Shown one piece after another: positions 37,559 through 45,329 of a DNA stretch of 64,000 nucleotides. The position numbers and the translations under genes were made by a program. The stretch lies in assembly GCA_019639115.1 (NCBI GenBank), contig JAHBSM010000001.1, positions 310,001-374,000 of the forward strand, written 5' to 3'. Source of the stretch: Acidobacteriota bacterium (GTDB lineage: Bacteria; Acidobacteriota; Blastocatellia; Pyrinomonadales; Pyrinomonadaceae). Below the pieces are notes generated by a model, which worked only from the letters and a program-made list of their open reading frames with translations, ran no database searches and had not been told where the DNA came from. Numbering within the stretch: position 1 is the stretch's first letter; the number at the start of each line of letters is the position of its first letter.

Positions 37559-38610
37559 TGGATATTCACGTCGCACAGCTCGGCCCAGTGCCGCCGCCGG
37601 AGGGCGGCGTCGCTCGTAATCTATGGTCGATCCGTGAACGCGTCATTGCGGCCGGCGGCCGATGTACGGTCATTGCTACGACCCGATCCACGACAAAGAT
37701 CTCTGACAGCGATATCAAATACCCCGGTTCTCCGATCGAACTGATACGGGAGCTAAGAGGCCTGGCTGCGGATATTGTGCATCTACACATAGGAGGAGAG
37801 GTCACGTTTCGGGTTCTGATGCTGGCGCTGGCGGTATCCAAGCTGGGCCGTGGCAAAAGTGTTGTCACGGTGCATTCCGGCGGTTTCCCGGCGAGCAAAG
37901 CAGCCGGTCGCGGATCTCTCGGCCGTCTTACGGCTAAGGTGCTGGGCAGCTTTGATCGAGTCATCGCCGTGAACCGGCCGATCGAGGCCGCGCTCAAGCG
38001 GGTCGGGATCGACGATGACAAGATCCTCTATGTGCTGCCCTTTGAGTTAAAGACGCCGGATCCAAAGGTTGAGTTTCCGCAAGAGATATCTGAATTCATC
38101 GAGGGCGCCGAGCCGCTGATCGTATCAGTCGGCGGATTGGAATCTGTGTATGATCCGATCTTTCAGATCGGCTCGATGCAGGAGATCGTTGGAAAATTTC
38201 CGCAGGCCAGGCTCATCATCGTAGGAGACGGCCCGCTTCGCGATGAATGCAGCATGGCAGCGGCCGAGAGCGGTTCCGGGAAAAGCATACTGCTCGCAGG
38301 CAATATAGGTCACGATCTGACATTGAAGCTGATAGGAACGGCTGACGTTATGCTGCGGACGACACACTTCGACGGCGACTCGATCGCGATCCGCGAGGCT
38401 ATGTTCCTGGGTACACCGGTCGTTGCGACCGATAACGGAATGCGGCCCGACGGCGTCATCACTATCGCCGACTTCGACCCGAAGAGCCTGGCCGAGGCCG
38501 TCTCGTTATCGATCAGCAGGCCCCGGCCTGTAGGCGGAGATACCGGCCAGGCTTCTCCGATCGACGATATCCTTGGAGTTTACAAGCGTCTGGCGATACC
38601 GGGGCGGTAG
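37558..38610 (+). CDS. Glycosyltransferase, GT4-like (GT-B fold)
   Basis: A 350-residue GT-B protein, starting at an ATG that shares bases with the previous TGA. The N-terminus is DIHVAQLGPVPPPEGGVARNL, with a Pro/Gly-rich P-loop-like turn common in GT4 acceptor domains. A donor half is visible through LIIVGDGPLRDECSMAAAES, GSGKSILLAGNIGHD and DSIAIREAMFLGTPVVATD. The final E-A-M-F-L-G-T-P-V-V-A segment is the usual donor loop. It is slightly shorter than its neighbours. It is followed by a convergent gene, so this run of plus-strand genes is interrupted here. Confidence 0.82.
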   Translation: MDIHVAQLGPVPPPEGGVARNLWSIRERVIAAGGRCTVIATTRSTTKISDSDIKYPGSPIELIRELRGLAADIVHLHIGGEVTFRVLMLALAVSKLGRGKSVVTVHSGGFPASKAAGRGSLGRLTAKVLGSFDRVIAVNRPIEAALKRVGIDDDKILYVLPFELKTPDPKVEFPQEISEFIEGAEPLIVSVGGLESVYDPIFQIGSMQEIVGKFPQARLIIVGDGPLRDECSMAAAESGSGKSILLAGNIGHDLTLKLIGTADVMLRTTHFDGDSIAIREAMFLGTPVVATDNGMRPDGVITIADFDPKSLAEAVSLSISRPRPVGGDTGQASPIDDILGVYKRLAIPGR

Positions 38611-38634
38611 CTCGACCGCTTTGCTGCGGCAATT

Positions 38635-40206
38635 TCATCGCCAGCGGTCTATCTGATCGATAGATGCGCCTTTGCCTTTGAATTTGCTTTTTGTGGTCAG
38701 CACGAAGTTACAGCCCGCAGGATCAGTGAATCCAACATCACCGATATCATTCACCATGAGATTGCCGTCCGGGAATGAAAAGCCGGAGGCGTCTATGCGG
38801 TTCAGGTTGATAAAGACATTGCCGAAGAACATCGCTTTGGCGGCATCAGATCGCCGGTCGAGCGGAGCGTGGATGCCGTAGTCTCCGTGGCCGGTAATAT
38901 TATCTCGAAAGATAAATCCGCGCGGAATATTGCCGTGAAGCGTGACAATATTCCCGGAGTTCAGAGATGTATTATTCGCTATGGTGATCGATTCGCCTTC
39001 AGAGGCCTGGATGAAGTAACCGGAGCCTTCCAACCCTTTGGCGCCAATATTGAGCAATAAATTGTTCTCGATTGTCAGGCCCCTTAGTACCTGACTCGGA
39101 AAATTGTCGTCACGCCCAAGAATATTGATACCGTCGCCGGCATTGTCTATAACATTGCCACGGATCACCACATTCTCGATCGTGGAGAACGGAGCTTTGC
39201 CGTCCTGATTTCTGACGGTGATGCGAAAGGCGGACCCGATCCAATTGTTTGTGAGGAGATTATCGGCGAACACGACATTCCGAGCGTCCTTTAGCTCAAA
39301 GATCGTTTTGATCGTGTATTTGCCTACCCAATCCTTGGGCTTGTTGAGGTGATTTTCTCGGACTTCGATCCCAGCCGGGATCATCTCGGCATTAGGTGGG
39401 TCAGCCCCGCCGAACATAATATTCTGAGCACCGCCTTCGACGTAATTGTTGATAACACGAACGTTGCGGGTTCCGGTCCAGCCGCAGATGCCCTGGCCCT
39501 CCTCGCCTTCGACCGCAAAGCCTTCGAAATAACTGTTCTTGATCACCGTATCCGCACTGTTGAGAGCGACACCCCGACGCGAGCGGCCAGGCCGATGCGG
39601 ATGAAAGTAAGAGCGATCGATCTCGATATCGTGCGGCACAAGCTCCGGCCGCTTTTCGCCGTTACCCAACACGACCAGACCATAATTGAAGATAGTTCCG
39701 GCCGATGTGAACTCGATCCCGACAAAACGATAGTGATGGGCTGCGTTCTCCGCGAGGATCGCAGGCCGTCCAAGTATGCCGGACGTAACCACGGCCATAT
39801 TGACCCGGTCTGCAGGAGTGATCCGCTTGCCTTCCGGGAGCTTGTCGGCGGCGGCCGAACGAATAGTGATGTATTCGGTGATAGGTTTGTTCGGCAGGGA
39901 GATCTGCCCCGCATAGATGCCGCCCGGCTCCAGCTCGATCACATCGCCGCCCTCGGCGCGATCGATCGCCGATTGCAGGTTGCCGCCCGATGGCAGCTTG
40001 ATGATGCGGCCTCCGCCGCCATTGGATTCGATAGTCGGCTGCGGACCGATCAGGCCCAGCCTGCCGGAATACCAATCGAACCACCCAAGACCACCGATCA
40101 AAAGTGAAAGCGAACCGGCGATCAGAACATATGTTGTCCGACGGCCGCCTTTGCTTGCAGGCCTAGGTTTAGAGCGAACGACGTTGGTTGCAATGACAGC
40201 GGTCAT
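38635..40206 (-). CDS. Membrane-anchored right-handed beta-helix protein
   Basis: A 523-residue protein on the strand opposite to the surrounding glycan genes. A single hydrophobic segment at about 28-43 (LIAGSLSLLIGGLGWF) follows a basic N-terminus, as in a type II membrane anchor. From about residue 65 there is a parallel beta-helix pattern with repeated Asn/Gly turns, such as AIDRAEGGDVIELEPGGIY, VRVINNYVEGGAQNIMFGG, NVVIRGNVIDNAGDGINIL and IENNLLLNIGAKGLEGSG. These folds are common in polysaccharide lyases and C5-epimerases. No catalytic triad can be assigned by eye. A periplasmic glycan-modifying role is inferred from fold and neighbours. Confidence 0.7.
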   Translation of the reverse strand: MTAVIATNVVRSKPRPASKGGRRTTYVLIAGSLSLLIGGLGWFDWYSGRLGLIGPQPTIESNGGGGRIIKLPSGGNLQSAIDRAEGGDVIELEPGGIYAGQISLPNKPITEYITIRSAAADKLPEGKRITPADRVNMAVVTSGILGRPAILAENAAHHYRFVGIEFTSAGTIFNYGLVVLGNGEKRPELVPHDIEIDRSYFHPHRPGRSRRGVALNSADTVIKNSYFEGFAVEGEEGQGICGWTGTRNVRVINNYVEGGAQNIMFGGADPPNAEMIPAGIEVRENHLNKPKDWVGKYTIKTIFELKDARNVVFADNLLTNNWIGSAFRITVRNQDGKAPFSTIENVVIRGNVIDNAGDGINILGRDDNFPSQVLRGLTIENNLLLNIGAKGLEGSGYFIQASEGESITIANNTSLNSGNIVTLHGNIPRGFIFRDNITGHGDYGIHAPLDRRSDAAKAMFFGNVFINLNRIDASGFSFPDGNLMVNDIGDVGFTDPAGCNFVLTTKSKFKGKGASIDQIDRWR

Positions 40207-40321
40207 CTCAGATCTGTTGAAAGGAAAGAAAGTCTCAAAGCCAACAAAAATCTACAAAATGTCACACATTCGGCATTTATTCAGAGGTGACCGTCCGTCG
40301 TCGGAAAGCAGCGGATCATCT

Positions 40322-42217
40322 ATGTGCGGAATTAACGGCATCGCATACTCCCCAACCTCAGCAAAACACGCATGTGAACGACAGTTGATCGCAATGCGTG
40401 ATGCATTGTACCATCGCGGGCCAGATGCGGGCGGGCTTTATCTGGACGGCAGGATCGGGCTCGGACATAGGCGTTTGTCGATCGTTGACGTAGCCCACGG
40501 CGCCCAGCCGATGTCATTTGGCGATCTGACGATCGTTTACAACGGCGAGATCTATGATCATGCAGATTCGCGCAGCGAGCTGGCCGAACGCGGGCACCGG
40601 TTCAATAATCGAAGCGATACCGAAACGATCCTTCATCTGTATGCCGAATATGGCAAGGATTGTGTCGAGCACCTCCGCGGGATGTTCGCGTTCGCGATCT
40701 GGGACAAGGGTACGGGCGAACTCTTCATCGCCAGAGACCGCTTCGGCGTCAAGCCGCTTTACTACTCACTGGATGAGGACGGTTCGATACATTTCGCGTC
40801 CGAGATAAAGTCACTGCTTGCTGCAGGTTCAGTCAGACCGGAGATCAATTACAAAGCACTGCCTGACCAGTTCGCCAATCACGGGACATCGGGTGACGAG
40901 ACCCTGTTTCTGGGCGTTAAACGCCTACTCCCCGGACACACGCTGACGTGGAAGGACGGCCGCATTGAGATACGCGAATACTGGGATCTGAAATTCGAAC
41001 CGAAGGATGAAACGATCTCCGACCGGGAAGCCGTGGAGATATGGCTCCAGATGTTTCGCGAGGCCGTGAAAATGCGTTTGATGGCCGACGTTCCGCTGGG
41101 AATGTTCCTGTCGGGCGGTATTGATTCTTCTGCGATTGCCGCGATCATGTCGGAAACCGTCGATGAGCCGATCAAGACCTTTTCCGTCGCATTCGATGAG
41201 CGCGAAGCAAACGAACTTCAATATGCCCGACTCGTGTCCGGGCGATTTGGAACCGACCATCACGAGATCACGATCACGCCGGATCAATTCTTTGACGAGT
41301 TGCCGCGGCTCGTATGGCACGAGGATGAGCCGATCGGGTTCATCGCCAGCGTCCCGCTTTACTTCGTTTCAAAGCTTGCCGGTGATCACGTCAAGGTCGT
41401 GCTGACCGGCGAAGGCAGCGACGAAACGCTCGCGGGCTATGGCCGCTATGCCAAGGCGCTCCAGATGCTGAGCTACGGCAAGAAGTATGAAGCAGCGACT
41501 CCCGGCTTTGTCCGCGACGCTATCCGCGGCGGCGTTGCGAAGCTGCCCGGCGGTATTGGCAGCAAGCTGGGCCGAACCTTTTTATCGCGCGACGCGGATA
41601 TCGTAAACCTTTTCTTTGATAATTTCGGCGTGTTCCCGCGTTCGATGCAGCGAGAAATATTCTCACGCGACACGCAGAGCCGGATCGGCGAACTTGACCC
41701 GTTCGTCCTGCAGAACGGCTGGCTCAAAAAAACTGACGCCGATGACCTTCTCGACAGATTGCTCTACGTCGATACCAAAACGTACCTGCACGAGTTGTTG
41801 ATGAAACAGGACCAGATGTCGATGGCGGCATCGATCGAGAGCCGCGTGCCATTCCTGGATCACAGACTGGCCGGATTCGCAGCTCGGCTCCCGCGTCGGA
41901 TGAAACTCCGTGGATCGACGACGAAATGGATACTTCGCGAAGCGATGAAGGGAATCTTGCCCGCCGAGATTCTCGATCGCCCAAAGATGGGCTTTCCCGT
42001 ACCGGTGGGCAACTGGTTTCGCGGGGCATACAAGCACATCGTCGATGAATATGTTCTGAGCGAGCGTGCGTTGGCACGCGGCGTGTTTGACGAGTCGGCG
42101 GTTCGCTCACTTGTGGCTCGTCATAACGCGGGCGAGAACCACGACGAACGCATCTGGTCGCTCGTCAATTTCGAGATATGGCAGCGGCAGTTCTTTGACG
42201 GCGAGGCGGCAAAATGA
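40322..42217 (+). CDS. asnB: AsnB-type glutamine amidotransferase / asparagine synthase
   Basis: A 631-residue class II glutamine amidotransferase. The true start is the ATG at 40322, giving MCGINGIAYS with the nucleophile Cys2; upstream in-frame sequence would bury it. Glutaminase motifs follow (RGPDAGGLYLDGRIGLGHRR and DLTIVYNGEIYDH). The C-terminal ATP-pyrophosphatase domain has SGGIDSS at 264-270 and GEGSDETLAGYGRY. It can make asparagine from aspartate, but AsnB homologues in glycan clusters may instead amidate a glycan or lipid-linked carboxylate. The next gene is a FemAB/GNAT-like transferase with an ATGA overlap, favouring a role in glycan decoration. It lies just after a divergent intergenic region. 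Confidence 0.88.
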   Translation: MCGINGIAYSPTSAKHACERQLIAMRDALYHRGPDAGGLYLDGRIGLGHRRLSIVDVAHGAQPMSFGDLTIVYNGEIYDHADSRSELAERGHRFNNRSDTETILHLYAEYGKDCVEHLRGMFAFAIWDKGTGELFIARDRFGVKPLYYSLDEDGSIHFASEIKSLLAAGSVRPEINYKALPDQFANHGTSGDETLFLGVKRLLPGHTLTWKDGRIEIREYWDLKFEPKDETISDREAVEIWLQMFREAVKMRLMADVPLGMFLSGGIDSSAIAAIMSETVDEPIKTFSVAFDEREANELQYARLVSGRFGTDHHEITITPDQFFDELPRLVWHEDEPIGFIASVPLYFVSKLAGDHVKVVLTGEGSDETLAGYGRYAKALQMLSYGKKYEAATPGFVRDAIRGGVAKLPGGIGSKLGRTFLSRDADIVNLFFDNFGVFPRSMQREIFSRDTQSRIGELDPFVLQNGWLKKTDADDLLDRLLYVDTKTYLHELLMKQDQMSMAASIESRVPFLDHRLAGFAARLPRRMKLRGSTTKWILREAMKGILPAEILDRPKMGFPVPVGNWFRGAYKHIVDEYVLSERALARGVFDESAVRSLVARHNAGENHDERIWSLVNFEIWQRQFFDGEAAK

Positions 42218-43230
42218 GGCACATTGTTCTGACATCGCGGCCGGACGCCGAGACAAAGTCGCGTTGGCTGGCAATGCTCGCTGACGCGGATATGCCGACG
42301 CATTACACCACGCCGGACATTTTCGACGACGCATTTGTCGGCGACGGAGAACGCTTTGCCGTGTTGGCCGAGGACGGCGGTGAATTCGTAGCGGTGCTGA
42401 CAGGCATTGTGAATGCAGGCCGCGTCACGTCTGGTTTCGCCGTTCGTCCCCAGGCCGCATTTCGCAACGGAGCCGATCGCGAGGCAGCGTTTGCCTCGCT
42501 CATCGACGGCGTCAACACGCTCGCCGCAGATGCCGAGCTGATAGACATCCACCTCTGGCAGCGTCTCTCCAACACGCCGAGAACATTCACCGAACGCGAA
42601 GGCCACGGCGCCGATAAGGTCGTCCTGCTCGATCTGAGAAAAGGTGCTGATCTACTGTTTAGCGAATTCTCAGAACGTCGTCGGACTCATCTGCGTCGAT
42701 ACATGCGGATGAAAGCTCTCGAGATCAAACAGCTCGAGAACGAATGCGAGCTCGGCGAACTCTACGCGATCCACAAAACCTGGTCGGCGGGCAAAGGAAT
42801 CGAACCCGACAAACTCGACTCGTTTCGCACGCTGATAGGTGCCGTGTACCGCAAGACGCTCATCGCCGTTCACAAAGGACGCGTCATAGCAGGTTCGTAT
42901 TTCAGATTCTGCCCGGGCGGCGTGGTCGAATACGCGGCTAACAATTCACGAAAGGAATTTCAACGACTAGGGCCGAACGAAATGCTGATCTGGCACGCCA
43001 TCCAATGGGCGTGCGGAGCGAGCTTTCGCACGTTCAGCATGGGTGCCTCGCATCCGTTCCTGCTGCGTTTCGGCGGCGAGCCAGTTAGTACGTGGCGATA
43101 TCGCTGTGACCGATCGTTCCTGAGCATTCACACAAATCGCGAACGCATCGGACGTATCGCTTTCAATACTTACAACGCGATACCCGAGACGATAAAACGC
43201 CGTATCAGATCGGCACGAGCGGCATATTAA
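42214..43230 (+). CDS. FemAB/GNAT-like aminoacyl- or acyltransferase
   Basis: A 338-residue soluble protein of the GNAT-fold FemAB-related type. The second half shows FSERRRTHLRRYMRMKALEI, a KTWSAGKG-like segment and VIAGSYFRFCPGGVVEYAAN, followed by GPNEMLIWHAIQWACGASF and FSMGASHPFLLRFGG, the usual order for this family. FemAB-type enzymes transfer amino acids to lipid-linked peptides, and related proteins in polysaccharide clusters are thought to acylate sugars. It is coupled to asnB by ATGA. An aminoacyl or acyl decoration of the glycan is the natural suggestion, but donor and acceptor are unknown. Confidence 0.72.
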   Translation: MRHIVLTSRPDAETKSRWLAMLADADMPTHYTTPDIFDDAFVGDGERFAVLAEDGGEFVAVLTGIVNAGRVTSGFAVRPQAAFRNGADREAAFASLIDGVNTLAADAELIDIHLWQRLSNTPRTFTEREGHGADKVVLLDLRKGADLLFSEFSERRRTHLRRYMRMKALEIKQLENECELGELYAIHKTWSAGKGIEPDKLDSFRTLIGAVYRKTLIAVHKGRVIAGSYFRFCPGGVVEYAANNSRKEFQRLGPNEMLIWHAIQWACGASFRTFSMGASHPFLLRFGGEPVSTWRYRCDRSFLSIHTNRERIGRIAFNTYNAIPETIKRRIRSARAAY

Positions 43231-44424
43231 ATGATGATGGCACACGATATGGCAACAGCCGCCAAACAGATCAACGAACCGCTGAAAGGTCGTGACATAC
43301 TGTGTTTTTCGCACGATTGGTCGGGCGATCCGTTGTCGAAAACGCACCTGATGCGAGTCCTTGCAAAAGACAACCGCATCCTCTGGATCAACGCTATCGC
43401 CAACCGAATGCCGACCGCATCCGGCAAAGATTTGTCGCGTATCTATAAGAAACTAAAGAGCTTCACCGAACCGGTCCGCGAGGTCGAGCCTAATATCTTC
43501 GTGCTCAATCCGTTCGCCATTCCCGCATACGGCAGCCCGGCGATCGTGGCTTACAATCAACGCACATTGGTACGCCAGGTCAAGAAAGCGATGCGAAACC
43601 TGGGTATGACCGATGTCGTCAATATGGTTTTCAATCCGGCCGCGGGGATGATCGCCGGGAAGCTGGGCGAAAGCCAGATAGTTTACTACTGCGTCGATGA
43701 GTACACGGCATTTACCGGCTCGGCTGCGCTAAAAGATATTGAAGAAAAGCTTTTTCGCGACGCCGATCTCGTGGTCGTTTCGGCCGAAAAGCTCTTCGAG
43801 GATAAAAAGCACTTCAACCCGAACACACACATTATCCGCCACGGAACCGATTGGCGGCATTTTCGTACTGCGATCGACGGCGAACTCGAAATGCCCGCCG
43901 ACATCGCCACACTGCCGCATCCGATCATTGGATTCCACGGCCTGCTCGCCGATTGGGTCGATTTCGAATTGATCAGAAAGCTGGCCGAGCATTTTGCGGA
44001 CGGCTCAGTCGTGCTGATAGGCAAAACTACAGTTGATGCAGAGGAAAAGATCAAGGTGCTCGACGGCATCCCGAACGTGCACCGGCTCGGACGAAAGCCG
44101 TACGCCGAGCTGCCGGCCTATTGCGTTTCGTTCGACGTGGCGATCAATCCGTTCGTGATCAACGAACTGACGCTGGCAGCTAATCCATTGAAGGTGCGAG
44201 AGTATCTGGCGGCTGGGTTGCCGGTAGTATCGACGGACATACCTGAGGTTAGAGTACTCGAAGATTGTCTGGTAGGCGTCGATCATTCGGACTTTGTTCA
44301 AAAGGTCGAGCACGCTCTCGCTCGACCGAAGCCGCGAGCCGAGGTCAGCGACCGCATCCGTCACGAGAGTTGGGAAGCAAAGATCGAGGAGCTGCGGCAC
44401 TTGATGACAACCCGAGTGAACTAA
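43231..44424 (+). CDS. Glycosyltransferase, GT4-like (GT-B fold)
   Basis: A 397-residue protein starting directly after the preceding stop. The N-terminal half begins GRDILCFSHDWSGDPLSKTH, characteristic of a group of GT4-like enzymes from polysaccharide clusters, with ILWINAIANRMPTASGKD. The donor half has IIGFHGLLADWVDFELIRK, NPFVINELTLAANPLKVREY and AAGLPVVSTDIPEVRVL, the usual pattern with an E-Y-x-A-A-G-L element. It should add a sugar late in assembly. A 22-base perfect palindrome includes its stop codon. Confidence 0.84.
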   Translation: MMMAHDMATAAKQINEPLKGRDILCFSHDWSGDPLSKTHLMRVLAKDNRILWINAIANRMPTASGKDLSRIYKKLKSFTEPVREVEPNIFVLNPFAIPAYGSPAIVAYNQRTLVRQVKKAMRNLGMTDVVNMVFNPAAGMIAGKLGESQIVYYCVDEYTAFTGSAALKDIEEKLFRDADLVVVSAEKLFEDKKHFNPNTHIIRHGTDWRHFRTAIDGELEMPADIATLPHPIIGFHGLLADWVDFELIRKLAEHFADGSVVLIGKTTVDAEEKIKVLDGIPNVHRLGRKPYAELPAYCVSFDVAINPFVINELTLAANPLKVREYLAAGLPVVSTDIPEVRVLEDCLVGVDHSDFVQKVEHALARPKPRAEVSDRIRHESWEAKIEELRHLMTTRVN

Positions 44425-44442
44425 TTACTAATTAGTAATTAG
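44421..44442. repeat. Perfect 22-bp palindrome
   Basis: Positions 44421-44442 read identically on both strands (CTAATTACTAA then TTAGTAATTAG). It is purely AT-rich apart from four G/C bases, overlaps the glycosyltransferase stop codon and lies 20 bases before the methyltransferase start. It may be a regulator site, a weak terminator or a recombination scar. Confidence 0.6.
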
Positions 44443-44461
44443 CGAATCGTTAATTATTGAG

Positions 44462-45307
44462 ATGGGTACTATTGCGTTACAACACAGTCACGAAGTCGCT
44501 GCCGGCGAGAGGTTCGAATTCGGCAAGAATTGGGCGGCGTTCCTCGCCGTGCTCGATGACGAACGCATCGAAACGGCCGTCGCGTCTCTCAAGCAAATGC
44601 TCGAGGTCGACAGCCTAGAGGGCAAGACGTTTCTAGACATCGGATCAGGAAGCGGCCTGTTTTCGCTAGCGGCTCGACGCTTGGGGGCACGCGTGCATTC
44701 ATTCGATTTCGATTCGAATTCGTACGCCTGTACAAAAGAATTGCGCAGGCGATATTTTGAAGATGACCCCGATTGGGTCGTCGAACAAGGCTCAGCTCTC
44801 GACACTGATTACCTCGCAAGTTTAGGAAAATTCGACATCGTCTATTCGTGGGGCGTGCTCCATCACACCGGCGAGATGTGGCGTGCGTTAGAGAACGCGA
44901 TCATTCCGACCAAGACCGGCGGAAAACTATTCGTCGCTATCTACAACGATACCGGATCGCAGGCTCGCCGCTGGCATTGGATCAAGAAGACATATTGCGG
45001 ATTGCCCGGCGTTCTAAAAACGCCGTTCGCCGTCGCTGCCATCTTGCCCGACGAACTAAAACGCATTGCCGCGTCGGTAGTAAAACTCAAGCCGCAAGAA
45101 TACATCCACTCGTGGACGCGCTATAAGAACGGCCGCGGCATGAACCGCTGGCACGACATCATCGATTGGGTCGGCGGATACCCGTATGAGTACGCGAGCG
45201 TTGACGAGATATTCGATTTCTATCGGAAGCGCGGATTTACGCTTGTTAAGATCGACTCGGGCGGGGCCGGGTTGGGCTGTAACGAGTTTGTATTTCTTCG
45301 CGGTTGA
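44462..45307 (+). CDS. Class I SAM-dependent methyltransferase
   Basis: A 281-residue methyltransferase. Motif I is KTFLDIGSGSGLFSLAARR (about 57-75), followed by an acidic SAM-ribose motif HSFDFDSNSYACTK, and FDIVYSWGVLHHTGEMW (about 123-139), the catalytic-core motif of class I enzymes. It lies at the end of the second glycan cluster and ends convergently with the kinase gene. Methylation of a sugar or of a lipid-linked intermediate is likely, but other small substrates are possible. No strong ribosome-binding site is seen; the 37 bases upstream are AT-rich. Confidence 0.85.
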   Translation: MGTIALQHSHEVAAGERFEFGKNWAAFLAVLDDERIETAVASLKQMLEVDSLEGKTFLDIGSGSGLFSLAARRLGARVHSFDFDSNSYACTKELRRRYFEDDPDWVVEQGSALDTDYLASLGKFDIVYSWGVLHHTGEMWRALENAIIPTKTGGKLFVAIYNDTGSQARRWHWIKKTYCGLPGVLKTPFAVAAILPDELKRIAASVVKLKPQEYIHSWTRYKNGRGMNRWHDIIDWVGGYPYEYASVDEIFDFYRKRGFTLVKIDSGGAGLGCNEFVFLRG

Positions 45308-45329
45308 ACCGTTAGGCTTGGGAAACGAT

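Noticed and set aside
39917..40321. Upstream extension of the AsnB frame
   Set aside because: The catalytic Cys must follow the initiator Met; MCGINGIAYS at 40322 sets the start. The upstream part overlaps the opposite-strand beta-helix gene.
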